Shown here: positions 1-7,600 of the stretch, piece after piece
How positions within the stretch are numbered: the stretch's first letter is position 1
How the letters are laid out: each line of letters opens with the position of its first letter
Origin: Haliea sp.
Lineage (GTDB): Bacteria > Pseudomonadota > Gammaproteobacteria > Pseudomonadales > Halieaceae
Assembly (NCBI GenBank): GCA_009937575.1
Contig: JAACFI010000004.1
Location: forward strand, 1 to 38,923
Length of the DNA stretch: 38,923 bases
Direction of reading: 5' to 3'
Made by a program: the position numbers and the translations under genes
The notes under the pieces: model-generated
The model's database searches: none
Seen by the model: the letters and a program-made list of their open reading frames with translations, nothing else
What the model was told of the DNA's origin: nothing

Positions 1-1523
1 ATCGACACCTCCTCGTCCAGCCCGGCGTCACCCACCTCGATCACCCCGGTGGCCGCGTGGGGCACGAGTTCATCGGGCGTCGTGGCCTCAACGTTGGAGA
101 ACAGCTCCTCGGTGGAGGGCGCGCGCTCCGAGCGGGACAGGGAAAGTCCCAGTTGCCAGTCGGGGGCCAGGCTCCACAGTGCGGAGCCCGACAGGCTGAT
201 GCTGCTGAAGTCCTCGCTGCCGGCGGCCGGGGTATCCGGGTCGCGATCCACCCAGTCGCCGCGGATGCCGACCTCCCAGGTCCAGTCCCCGCGGTGAAAG
301 TCCTCCACCAGAAACAGGCCAATCTCGGTGCTCTCAGTCTCGGGCACATAAGCCTCCTCGCCAATTGCCGAGAATTCGTCGTCGCGCCACTGCAGGCCGA
401 GGACACCGTGGGCGCCGCCGATGGGGTCGTGCACCAGTTCCAGGCGGCTCTCCCAGGTCTCCCGGTCGAAGCGGGTGCCGACCTCGGCGCCCTCCAGTTC
501 CTTGTGTTCGTAATCCGTGTAGGTCAGGAAGCCGCGGGCCACCTCGATACCCGGGAAGGGCTCGTGCAGGTGCAGTATGCCGTCGTAGCGGGTCTGCTCC
601 ATGTCCAGGCGCACGAACTCCTCGCCCTCCTCTTCGTGTTCCTCTTCGTGCTCTTCCTCGTGCTCCTCTTCATGATGACCGTGGGCGCCGGGGGGAATAC
701 CGTACTCGGTCTCCAGGTGGCTGACCGCCAGGCCGGCGAATCCCTGCTGGCCGAAGTGGTAGCTGATACCGCCGGTGATGTTGTCCGCGTCGCTGTCGGT
801 GTTGGCGATATAGCCGTCGGTGTTCTCGATCTCCTCCCCGTGCTCCTCGCCTTCTTCATGACCACCGCCGGTGAGCTCCTCCTGCTCCTCCACCGCGGAC
901 TCGTCGATAGCTTTGCCGGGGATATCCAGGTCATCGGTCTCCCGGGTGCTGCCGCTCAGGTGAAAGGCCAGGGTACCGTTGCCCCCCTCCAGCCTGAACA
1001 CTCCGCTGTCCATGCCCGGGGCGTCGTCGTAACGGTATTCCAGGCCACCCTGCACGCCCTCCAGCGGTGTGCGGGGAATGCGGTTGTCGATGATATTGAC
1101 CACGCCGCCGATGGCGCCGCCGCCGTAGAGCAGGGTCGAGGGTCCGCGCAGTACCTCGATACTCTCCGCCAGCAACGCCTCCACGGCGACGCTGTGATCG
1201 GGGCTGAGGCTGGAGACGTCGGCACTGAGGGTGCCGTTCTGCAGGGTCAGGGCCCTGGGGCCCTGCTGGCCGCGTATCACCGGGCGCCCGACCCCGGGGC
1301 CGAAGGAGGCACTGGCAATGCCGGGGCGGTTACCCAGGGTTTCCCCGATGGTGGTGGCGGCCTGGCGCTGTAATTCATCGCCGGTCAATACGGTGACGGG
1401 CAGGGCGGTTTCCGCCTGCTTCTTGTGCAGGGGCACCGATACGAGTACGTGTTCCATGGGCAGCTGCTCGGCAGCCGCGTTGGCGGTGGCAAGGGCCACC
1501 GCCAGTGATGCGATACGTTTCAT
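1..1523 (-). CDS. TonB-dependent outer-membrane receptor, ZnuD-like (3' end outside window)
   Basis: Reading the minus strand from an ATG at 1523 gives an open frame of 507 codons that runs off the left edge. It starts with a signal peptide (MKRIASLAVALATANAAA), then a plug domain: 'PVTVLTGDELQRQ' near residue 45, 'GRPVIRGQQGPRALTLQNG' near 80, and the typical 'IEVLRGPSTLLYGGGAIGGV' segment near 130. Beta-barrel strands follow. Residues about 205-235 and 281-302 are very rich in His and Glu, an arrangement known from zinc receptors of the ZnuD type. The last plug and barrel features are characteristic of siderophore/metal receptors powered by TonB-ExbB-ExbD. The gene lies 38 nt downstream of a small HDH/CxxC protein and is probably co-transcribed with it. 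Zinc as substrate is inferred; copper or nickel are alternatives. Confidence 0.9.
   Translation of the reverse strand, partial: MKRIASLAVALATANAAAEQLPMEHVLVSVPLHKKQAETALPVTVLTGDELQRQAATTIGETLGNRPGIASASFGPGVGRPVIRGQQGPRALTLQNGTLSADVSSLSPDHSVAVEALLAESIEVLRGPSTLLYGGGAIGGVVNIIDNRIPRTPLEGVQGGLEYRYDDAPGMDSGVFRLEGGNGTLAFHLSGSTRETDDLDIPGKAIDESAVEEQEELTGGGHEEGEEHGEEIENTDGYIANTDSDADNITGGISYHFGQQGFAGLAVSHLETEYGIPPGAHGHHEEEHEEEHEEEHEEEGEEFVRLDMEQTRYDGILHLHEPFPGIEVARGFLTYTDYEHKELEGAEVGTRFDRETWESRLELVHDPIGGAHGVLGLQWRDDEFSAIGEEAYVPETESTEIGLFLVEDFHRGDWTWEVGIRGDWVDRDPDTPAAGSEDFSSISLSGSALWSLAPDWQLGLSLSRSERAPSTEELFSNVEATTPDELVPHAATGVIEVGDAGLDEEVS
618..683 (-). repeat. Tandem HEEE-coding 12-nt repeats in the receptor gene
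   Basis: On the minus strand this stretch codes for HGHH followed by three EEEH-like units and an acidic tail, residues 281-302 of the receptor. The 12-nt units are near-identical and in frame, so gain or loss of a unit would keep the gene open. The segment probably lies in an extracellular loop that gathers divalent metal ions. Confidence 0.8.
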
Positions 1524-1561
1524 GACTATTTCCTGAAGCTGGTGAACGGATTGGTGTCAGT

Positions 1562-1876
1562 TCAGGAAAGTGTCGGGGGACCTCGCGCGGGAAACCGGAA
1601 GGGATCGGCCAGGTCGGGGGCGAGCACAGGGCCGGCGCTGAACGGGGCAACCGCAGCGGCCGCCGTGGGCACCAAAGGCAGCGAGTGCAGCAGGGATTCG
1701 CCGAAATTCTGGCAGGTCAGGCACTGGGCAAAGCCCTCCTCCGACCCGTGGTCGTGCACCAGCTCCTGCACCTGCAGGGCGTTGAGGCACAGCGCCAGGG
1801 CCAGGGCGAGAACCCCGGTCATCCGACGGCTGCCTCGCCATACGGCGAATGGGCGGCTGGCGCTCGACTTCAACAT
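1562..1876 (-). CDS. Small exported or membrane protein with HDH and CxxC motifs (DUF2946-like)
   Basis: This 104-residue protein has a basic N-terminus, one hydrophobic segment (about residues 19-35, 'MTGVLALALALCLNAL'), then 'ELVHDHGSEEGFAQCLTCQ', i.e. a His-Asp-His cluster followed by a CxxC pair. The rest is a low-complexity Ala/Pro-rich tail. Met19 is a possible alternative start. Small proteins of this kind are often found just upstream of metal-type TonB receptors, and the family resembles DUF2946. I infer a role in metal binding or delivery at the envelope; no enzymatic function is visible. It sits 38 nt upstream of the receptor gene and 55 nt downstream of gltS, all on the minus strand. 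No obvious Zur or Fur operator was seen in the 55-nt gap. Confidence 0.7.
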   Translation of the reverse strand: MLKSSASRPFAVWRGSRRMTGVLALALALCLNALQVQELVHDHGSEEGFAQCLTCQNFGESLLHSLPLVPTAAAAVAPFSAGPVLAPDLADPFRFPARGPPTLS

Positions 1877-1931
1877 GGCCCGCAGTTTATCAGGCAGGGA
1901 CGGGTGCTGGCGAGGGTATCGGTACAGTCAT

Positions 1932-3125
1932 TCAGCCGAACCAGTGAAGCAGCAGGTTAATGATCATGGCATTGGCCAGGTCGATAAAGAAGGCTCCCAC
2001 CAGGGGCACCACCACGAACGCCCGGGGGGCGGGACCGAGGGACTTGGTCACCGCGGTCATGTTGGCGATGGCCGTGGGGGTCGCCCCCAGGGCCAGGCCG
2101 GAGTAACCAGCGCACATCACCGCCGCCTCGTAGGTGCCCCCCAGGATGCGGAACACCACGAACACGGTAAAGCTGAAAATCAGCACCACCTGCACCAGCA
2201 GCAGGAGCAGCATGGGCCCGGCGAGATCCGCCAGCATCCACAACTGCAGGCTCATCAGGGACATGGACAGGAACAGGCCGAGGCTGAGGTCCGAGACCAG
2301 CGCCAGGGAACGAGACCCGGTGGGCCACTGGTACTTGGGCAGAAGATGCGGCACCGTGTTGGTGAGAATGATGCCGGCGAACAGGCAGGCCACGAAGTCC
2401 GGGAGCATAACGCCAAAGGATTCCAGCAGGTCATTCATGTGCACTCCGAGGCCGATGGCGATGGCCACCACCAGCAGTACCCGCAGGATGCCGTCCACGT
2501 CTATGATCTCGTGTTCCTTGTAGCGGAAACCGATGGTGAGGTCGCCCTCCCCCCCGGTCGACAACTTGTGCTTCCATACCAGGAAATGGGCGATCGGCCC
2601 TCCCACCAGGCCGCCGAAGATCAGCCCGAAGGTGGCACAGGCCAGCCCGATCTCCATGGCGAAGGGCAACCCGTGGTGCTGGGCGAAGGTGGGCGCCCAG
2701 GCTATGGCGGTACCGTGACCGCCGCTCAGGCTCACCGAACCCGCCAGCAATCCCAGGGAGGGGGGTTTGCCGGCGACGCTGGCAACCCCGATACCAATCA
2801 GGTTCTGCACCATCAGGTAGCCCACCGCCAGTCCCAGCAGGATCACCAGCATGCGACCGCCCTTGCGCAACACGTCCAGCCGGGAGGACAGGCCGATGGT
2901 GGTAAAAAACACCACCAGCAGCATATCCCGGTTGCCCATGTGGAAGTTGATCTCCAGGTTGGTCAACCAGTACACCAGCCCCACCAGCAGCGAGGCCAGC
3001 AGCCCGCCGGTCACCGGCTCGGGGATGTTGTATTCGCGAAAAAAAGCGACACGGTCATTGAGAAAACGGCCCAGGAAAAGCACCAGGATGGCGACGATAA
3101 GGGTTGTGCGCGGTTCCAGTTCCAC
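1932..3125 (-). CDS. gltS: Sodium/glutamate symporter GltS
   Basis: The 397-residue product matches the GltS family in length (E. coli about 401) and pattern. It has about ten hydrophobic helices, an N-terminal 'YNIPEPVTGGLLASL' segment and the two glycine-rich re-entrant motifs, including 'GSVSLSGGHGTAIAWAP' near residues 130-145 and 'GYSGLALGATPTAIANM' near 345-360. It imports glutamate with sodium across the inner membrane. Translation probably begins at the GTG at 3125 (MELEPRTTL). The 58-nt gap to the SnoaL-like gene upstream is small, so it may be read with that group or have its own promoter; no well-spaced -35/-10 pair could be assigned. Confidence 0.95.
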   Translation of the reverse strand: MELEPRTTLIVAILVLFLGRFLNDRVAFFREYNIPEPVTGGLLASLLVGLVYWLTNLEINFHMGNRDMLLVVFFTTIGLSSRLDVLRKGGRMLVILLGLAVGYLMVQNLIGIGVASVAGKPPSLGLLAGSVSLSGGHGTAIAWAPTFAQHHGLPFAMEIGLACATFGLIFGGLVGGPIAHFLVWKHKLSTGGEGDLTIGFRYKEHEIIDVDGILRVLLVVAIAIGLGVHMNDLLESFGVMLPDFVACLFAGIILTNTVPHLLPKYQWPTGSRSLALVSDLSLGLFLSMSLMSLQLWMLADLAGPMLLLLLVQVVLIFSFTVFVVFRILGGTYEAAVMCAGYSGLALGATPTAIANMTAVTKSLGPAPRAFVVVPLVGAFFIDLANAMIINLLLHWFG

Positions 3126-3183
3126 GAGATGGGCTATCCCCGGAGGATTCTTATACCATCACTATAGACCATGCCCCCTCGAA

Positions 3184-3570
3184 TCAGCCCGCCGAGAGAC
3201 TCTCCAACATAGCCTTCATCCTGCCGTGTAGCAGGTTGACGGCCTTGAGGGGGCGGACCATCACCTTGAATTCGCAGATCTTCCCCTGCTCGTCAAATGT
3301 CATGATATCCACGCCGTTCACCGTGATGCCATCCATGTCGCAGCTGAATTCCAGCACCGCGTGTTGCGGGGTGACCACTTCCTTCACGTAGTGGAAACTG
3401 TCGTTGAACACGTGAAAGGCACCGGTCAGGTAGAATTTGGTGATCTCGCGGCCCTCCTGCGGGGTGTGCACAATCGGCGAGTGGAAAACGCAATCCTCCG
3501 CCAGTACCTCGTCGAGACGGTTCGGGTCTCGCTGTTCAAGCATGTCGTGCCAGAGTTCCAGTGTATTCAC
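3184..3570 (-). CDS. SnoaL-like / NTF2-fold protein
   Basis: A 128-residue product with the pattern of the SnoaL/NTF2-like alpha+beta barrel: 'LELWHDMLEQRDPNRLDEVLAEDCVFHSPIVH' style N-terminal helices and strand, a central 'YVKEVVTPQHAVLEFSCDMDGITVNGVDIMTFDEQGKICEF'-like region (described in pieces: ligand-pocket strands with repeated D and E), and 'KVMVRPLKAVNLL' at the end. Members bind or isomerise small hydrophobic molecules, but no catalytic residue is sure. I chose the GTG at 3570 (VNTLELWH) over the longer start at 3639, because the longer version would overlap the hydrolase by 29 nt and adds an unstructured tail. It lies 40 nt after the hydrolase gene, so the two are probably one transcript. 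Confidence 0.8.
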   Translation of the reverse strand: MNTLELWHDMLEQRDPNRLDEVLAEDCVFHSPIVHTPQEGREITKFYLTGAFHVFNDSFHYVKEVVTPQHAVLEFSCDMDGITVNGVDIMTFDEQGKICEFKVMVRPLKAVNLLHGRMKAMLESLSAG

Positions 3571-3610
3571 GGTCGCTTTACGTCCTTCAGTTTTGGGAAT
3601 CGATGGGGTG

Positions 3611-4483
3611 TCAGTTGTCGAGCTCGCCCAGGAAGGCATCTATCGCCACCAGTGACGCCGGCTCGGTCAGGGTAGGTGCATGACCACGGTGGGGAATCTC
3701 CGCCACCTGCAGGTCGGGTTTGCGCTCCAGCATGCCCTGCACACAACCCATGGCGAGGATATCAGACTCGGCACCGCGCACCACCAGCATGGGGATACCG
3801 GCGATACTTTCGAAAACCGGCCACAGGTCCGGTGGCACCGCCCCGGAGTCCTCCTCCGCCATGGGTTGTGCAATGGCGGGATCATAGGCCAGTACCGGCA
3901 CTCCGTCCTCCTCCCGGTAGATACCTCGGGTGAATTCCAGCCACTCACGGTCGCTGAAATCCCGGAAGGCGACCTCATTGATGGCCCGGCACTGGGCCAC
4001 CGCCTCCTCCCAGGTAGTCACAGGCGCTGCCTTGCCGACGTAGCCGTTGATCCGCTCGAGGCCGCGGGGATCCACTTCCGGGCCGATGTCGTTGATTATC
4101 ATGGCGCGAAACCGACCGGGCTGGGTGGTGCCCATCAGGAAGGACATCAGCCCGCCCATGGAGGTTCCCACCAGAATGACCTCCTCCAGGCCCAACCGGT
4201 CCAGCAGGGTGAACATATCGCTCACGTAAGTGAAGGGTGTGTAGTTGCTCACCTCACTGTCGTACTCAGAGCGACCCCGGCCGCGCTGGTCCACGGTGAT
4301 CACCCGGTAGCGCTCGCACAGGTGATCTGCCAGACCGGCGAAATCGGCGCAGTTGCGGGTCAATCCGTGCATACACAAAACGCTCGCCGGATCCTCCCGA
4401 TCCGGGTCGCGGCAGGCATAATCCCGGGCGTACAGCCGCAGTCCATCCTCGCTGTGATACCAGCAGTCCACAAAGTTATCCAT
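3611..4483 (-). CDS. Alpha/beta hydrolase
   Basis: A 290-residue alpha/beta-fold hydrolase. The oxyanion HG turn is at residues 39-40 (LCMHGLTRN), the nucleophile elbow GTSMGG has Ser108, the acid is probably Asp241 (GAESDIL) and the catalytic His is 268 (IPHRGHAPTL). 'DQRGRGRSEYD' after strand 4 is typical of the esterase/lactonase/haloperoxidase group. No signal peptide, so cytoplasmic. The substrate cannot be told from sequence. It stands between a small unknown gene (14-nt gap upstream) and the SnoaL-like gene downstream, and probably forms an operon with both. Confidence 0.9.
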   Translation of the reverse strand: MDNFVDCWYHSEDGLRLYARDYACRDPDREDPASVLCMHGLTRNCADFAGLADHLCERYRVITVDQRGRGRSEYDSEVSNYTPFTYVSDMFTLLDRLGLEEVILVGTSMGGLMSFLMGTTQPGRFRAMIINDIGPEVDPRGLERINGYVGKAAPVTTWEEAVAQCRAINEVAFRDFSDREWLEFTRGIYREEDGVPVLAYDPAIAQPMAEEDSGAVPPDLWPVFESIAGIPMLVVRGAESDILAMGCVQGMLERKPDLQVAEIPHRGHAPTLTEPASLVAIDAFLGELDN

Positions 4484-4497
4484 GATTGTTGTCCCCG

Positions 4498-4845
4498 TTA
4501 CAATTCCACTTCCTGACGGAATTCACGCTCTATCTGCTGCTGCAACTCGTAGCGGGCGATGCCCCGACAGCTGCCGGAATCGTGCATACGCTGCTGAAAG
4601 CGCTGCCGGCGATAGTGGGCCACCAGGCGGGGAAAACGTTCCGCCTCGGTTTCGCCGGCAATTAATTCCTCGATGAAGGCAATATCTATCCCCACTCGAT
4701 AGGCGATACGACTGGGTCGGATCTTGTGGGCGTGGTACTCCGCCACGATATGAATCTGCTCTTCCCGGGAGTGGGTACATTCCCGGGAATACCCGTAGGG
4801 CGGCGATGGGGTCCGGCTATCGCCGTTGCTTTCTCGACTGCTCAT
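4498..4845 (-). CDS. Small protein of unknown function with HTH-like segment
   Basis: A 115-residue, strongly charged soluble protein that I do not recognise. The N-terminus is Ser/Pro-rich and likely disordered. Residues about 30-65 ('EEQIHIVAEYHAHKIRP' then 'SRIAYRVGIDIAFIEEL') look like a helix-turn-helix of the kind found in small regulators: a helix, a 'GIDIAF' turn and a second helix. The C-terminal half is Arg/Gln-rich with three Cys/His positions. I took the ATG at 4845; a TTG two codons upstream is also possible. It is the first gene of a likely operon with the hydrolase and the SnoaL-like protein, which would fit a local regulator, but that is inference. Confidence 0.6.
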   Translation of the reverse strand: MSSRESNGDSRTPSPPYGYSRECTHSREEQIHIVAEYHAHKIRPSRIAYRVGIDIAFIEELIAGETEAERFPRLVAHYRRQRFQQRMHDSGSCRGIARYELQQQIEREFRQEVEL

Positions 4846-4930
4846 AACCAATTATTAGCAGTTGCCCCGGGGATTGCCAAGCTGGATGCCCAGGACAGGG
4901 AATCTGGCCAGATATAACCTGCTTTTGTGA

Positions 4931-4959
4931 TTAAATTTTGTTCAATGGGAGTCTATACT
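4931..4959 (+). promoter_or_regulatory. Candidate sigma70 promoter for the aldehyde dehydrogenase
   Basis: TTAAAT (4931-4936), a 17-nt spacer and TATACT (4954-4959) lie 60 nt before the ATG at 5019. The -10 is good, the -35 weak. Found by eye only. Confidence 0.4.
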
Positions 4960-5018
4960 CGCCGGTTCACCCATGGAAACCACCTGAATTCACCCTGAGG
5001 CAGTCGAGGAACGAGACC

Positions 5019-6479
5019 ATGAATGCACCTGAACAACTACCCGTAGAGGGCGATATCGAATCCCGGATGCAGGCCGTACTGGAGGCCCAGCGGTCAGACT
5101 ACCTGAAAGAGGGTGTGGTCAGTGCCGAGACCCGCATCGACCGACTGAACCGCGCTATCGATATCCAGATCAAGCACCAGGCGCGGCTGGTCGAAGCCTT
5201 GAACAGCGACTTCAGCTGTCGCTGCAGGGAAGTGACGCTGCTGACCGATGTCGGCGCCGGCATCGCCCCCATGAAGCACGCGAAGAAGCACCTGCGCAAG
5301 TGGATGAAAGCACAAAAGAGACCGACCATCTTTCCCCTGAACCTGCTGGGAGGCCGCTCGCGCATCGAGTACCAACCACTCGGCGTGGTCGGCGTGATCG
5401 CGCCCTGGAACTTTCCGGTCAACATGGTTTTCAGCCCCCTGGCAGGGGTACTGGCGGCCGGTAACCGGGCCATGATCAAGCCGTCGGAGTTTACCCCGGC
5501 CACTTCCGAAGTATTGTCCGAGATGATCGCTGAAGCCTACGATACCAATGAGGTCGCCATGTTCACCGGTGGCCCCGAGGTGGGCCAGGCCTTCTCCGGG
5601 CTGGCCTTCGACCACATGATCTTCACCGGGGCCACCTCTATCGCCCGGCACATCATGGCAGCAGCCTCCCGCAACCTGGTGCCGGTCACCCTGGAACTGG
5701 GGGGCAAGTCGCCGGTAGTTATCTCCCGCAGCGCGGATATCGCCAAGAGCGTGGGCCGGGTAATGGTCGGCAAGACGCTGAATGCAGGCCAGATCTGCCT
5801 GGCCCCGGACTACCTGCTGGTACCGGAGGAAAAGCTGCACGAAGTGATCGACGCCGCGCAGGATGCGGTAGCCGGCATGTATCCCACCATTCTCGACAAC
5901 CCGGAATACACCTCGGTTGTCAACGAGCGCCACTACCAGCGCCTGACGGGCTACCTGGCGGAAGCCGAGGAGCGCGGCGAGAAGGTCATTGCCATCAACC
6001 CCGCCAACGAGGACTTCGGCCAGCAACAGGGCACTCACAAGATTCCCCCGACCCTGATCCCGGAACCCTCCGACGACCTGAAGATGATGGAAGAGGAATT
6101 GTTCGGGCCCCTGCTGCCCATCCGCACCTACCGGGAATTCGAGGAGACCATCGAGTACATCAACAGCAAACCCCGCCCGCTGGCCGCCTACTATTTCGGC
6201 GAAGACCGCCAGGAAGAGCAGGCCATGCTGAAGCGCACCACCTCTGGCGGGGTGTGCATCAACGATGTGATCATGCACGTGATGCAGGAGGACCTGCCGT
6301 TTGGTGGGGTGGGTCCCAGTGGCATGGGCGCTTACCACGGTTTCAAGGGCTTCCAGACATTCAGCCACGCCAAGTCGATCTACCGGCAGGCCAGGGTCAA
6401 CGTGGCCAAGCTGGGTGGTATGCTGCCCCCCTACAGCAAGGCCACCGAAAGCACTATCAAAATGCAGTTAAAAAATTAA
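5019..6479 (+). CDS. Coniferyl-aldehyde-type NAD(P) aldehyde dehydrogenase
   Basis: The 486-residue product is an aldehyde dehydrogenase of the coniferyl aldehyde dehydrogenase subgroup. Key sites are visible: Asn131 in APWNFPVN, Lys154 in IKPSEFTP, Glu226 in TLELGGKSP and the catalytic Cys260 in GQICLAPDYLL; 'PFGGVGPSGMGAYHG' near the end is also typical. It oxidises an aldehyde (aromatic or long-chain aliphatic) to the acid in the cytoplasm. I chose the ATG at 5019 (MNAPEQLP), which has a GAGGA-type site 8 nt before it; a longer frame from 4938 would include the promoter region. A small lipoprotein gene follows after 9 nt. Confidence 0.93.
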   Translation: MNAPEQLPVEGDIESRMQAVLEAQRSDYLKEGVVSAETRIDRLNRAIDIQIKHQARLVEALNSDFSCRCREVTLLTDVGAGIAPMKHAKKHLRKWMKAQKRPTIFPLNLLGGRSRIEYQPLGVVGVIAPWNFPVNMVFSPLAGVLAAGNRAMIKPSEFTPATSEVLSEMIAEAYDTNEVAMFTGGPEVGQAFSGLAFDHMIFTGATSIARHIMAAASRNLVPVTLELGGKSPVVISRSADIAKSVGRVMVGKTLNAGQICLAPDYLLVPEEKLHEVIDAAQDAVAGMYPTILDNPEYTSVVNERHYQRLTGYLAEAEERGEKVIAINPANEDFGQQQGTHKIPPTLIPEPSDDLKMMEEELFGPLLPIRTYREFEETIEYINSKPRPLAAYYFGEDRQEEQAMLKRTTSGGVCINDVIMHVMQEDLPFGGVGPSGMGAYHGFKGFQTFSHAKSIYRQARVNVAKLGGMLPPYSKATESTIKMQLKN

Positions 6480-6488
6480 GGAGAACAC

Positions 6489-6752
6489 GTGAAACTTGTA
6501 CTGATTATCAGCGGCGCCCTGTTACTGGCTGCCTGCAGTGCCGAGCCCGGCAGTGCCAAATGGTGCGAGGCGAAAAACGAGCAGCCAAAGTCCGAATGGA
6601 GCGGATCGGACCTGGCCACCTACACCAAGAACTGCCTGATCGACGGCACCGAGGTGGGATCCGAGGGCTGGTGTGAAGACCTGTCCGGCAAGCCCAAGGG
6701 TGAATGGACCGCCGACGAAACCAAGACCTACGCCAAACACTGCGTCATGTAG
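6489..6752 (+). CDS. Small lipoprotein with two DUF3012-like repeats
   Basis: An 87-residue protein starting at a GTG with a clear AAGGAG site. It has a type II signal peptide with lipobox LLAAC (lipidated Cys16). The mature part is two copies of one 31-residue unit, about residues 21-51 and 57-87; both read GSxxWCE...KPK/xEW......YxKxC, so each unit has two Cys that could form a disulfide. The unit resembles DUF3012, whose function is unknown and which I recall mostly as a single copy. It probably sits in an envelope membrane. It follows the aldehyde dehydrogenase by 9 nt and overlaps the convergent VOC gene by 8 nt. Confidence 0.85.
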   Translation: MKLVLIISGALLLAACSAEPGSAKWCEAKNEQPKSEWSGSDLATYTKNCLIDGTEVGSEGWCEDLSGKPKGEWTADETKTYAKHCVM

Positions 6753-7431
6753 CCGCTTCTATCAACAGGGTCGGCAGGCCCAGGCAGTGGCTTTTTACGG
6801 TCGCGACCCGCGTTCCCGGTTTGCGACCGTCGCGAATTTCGGAAAGCGCGACACCGCTGGCCAGTAATCGCTTTGCGGTGAGTTCGATATCACCACACTG
6901 GTAGGCGATCCCCCAGAATACGTCCTGTTCGATCTCGTCAGAGGCAATAATCTCCAGTGTCAGTTGCCCCGTCCGAAAAAACAGCATGCGCCCTCCCCAC
7001 TCGGGAACAGTTTTGTCCAGGGCCAGGCGAATACCCAGTCGCCCGCCAAACAGGTCGATGCAGCCCTGGGCATCCGCCGTACGCAATACCAGGTGGTCCA
7101 CCCGGAGCCCGGGCACCTGCGACTGTTCACGCCGAAACGGGACGAGGGCAGCGCCGTCTGAGAGATGCAGGTCCAGGTCCTTTTGATTGGCCACCGGGCC
7201 CGAATCGCCTTCACCGCCCGGGACGGAAAACACGATGCCGGTAATAGCCGCTTCGCCAATGGAACCCCGCTGCAACTGCACTACCGTGTTGCCCAGGTCG
7301 AACCACAGCACTTTGCCTGCATCCGACAACTCCGCTGGGAACGGCTCTACTCCGATCAGGCTTCGATACTCGTCGGCGGCCTCCCCGATTTCCGGTACGG
7401 AGATAATTATCCGCTCAAATCCAGTGACCAA
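6745..7431 (-). CDS. VOC (glyoxalase/bleomycin-resistance fold) protein
   Basis: A 228-residue cytoplasmic protein made of two vicinal-oxygen-chelate half-barrels. The first begins 'FERIIISVPEIGEAADEYRSLIG' (a betaalphabeta start, residues 5-27) and the second 'RVDHLVLRTADAQGCIDLFG' (about 109-128), with 'LTLEIIAS' as the late strand. His in VDHLVL and Glu in LEIIA are plausible metal ligands, while the first half lacks an obvious His. Length and layout fit uncharacterised VOC proteins rather than true glyoxalase I. It is convergent with, and overlaps by 8 nt, the DUF3012 lipoprotein gene. Confidence 0.85.
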   Translation of the reverse strand: MVTGFERIIISVPEIGEAADEYRSLIGVEPFPAELSDAGKVLWFDLGNTVVQLQRGSIGEAAITGIVFSVPGGEGDSGPVANQKDLDLHLSDGAALVPFRREQSQVPGLRVDHLVLRTADAQGCIDLFGGRLGIRLALDKTVPEWGGRMLFFRTGQLTLEIIASDEIEQDVFWGIAYQCGDIELTAKRLLASGVALSEIRDGRKPGTRVATVKSHCLGLPTLLIEAAT

Positions 7432-7476
7432 GACGCCTCCACCCGCACGGCAAAGATGGTCAGCCTATAAAAGGTT

Positions 7477-7505
7477 TTGGTTTATCCACCAAACAGACTT
7501 ACACT
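7477..7505 (+). promoter_or_regulatory. Candidate promoter of the solute-binding protein gene
   Basis: TTGGTT (7477-7482), 17-nt spacer, TACACT (7500-7505), giving a leader of about 90 nt before the ATG at 7601. The spacer and -35 include a short inverted repeat (TTTGG / CCAAA), which could be an operator. Confidence 0.45.
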
Positions 7506-7600
7506 TACCGCGCTAACGTATTTTTTCAAAGGGCATTACAGCTCACTGCGCTCGGAAATACCACAGCAGCGACCCAATATCATTCGAGGAGAAACACCCT

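Noticed and set aside
57-1373. Long plus-strand open frame of 438 codons
   Set aside because: Antisense shadow of the TonB receptor gene; the minus frame shows a signal peptide, plug and barrel motifs, the plus frame only low-complexity sequence.
1542-3167. Plus-strand frame of 541 codons rich in Q, H and G
   Set aside because: Opposite strand of gltS; composition is that of a GC-rich shadow, no motif.
5094-6368. Minus-strand frame of 424 codons
   Set aside because: Antisense to the aldehyde dehydrogenase, whose catalytic motifs are complete on the plus strand.
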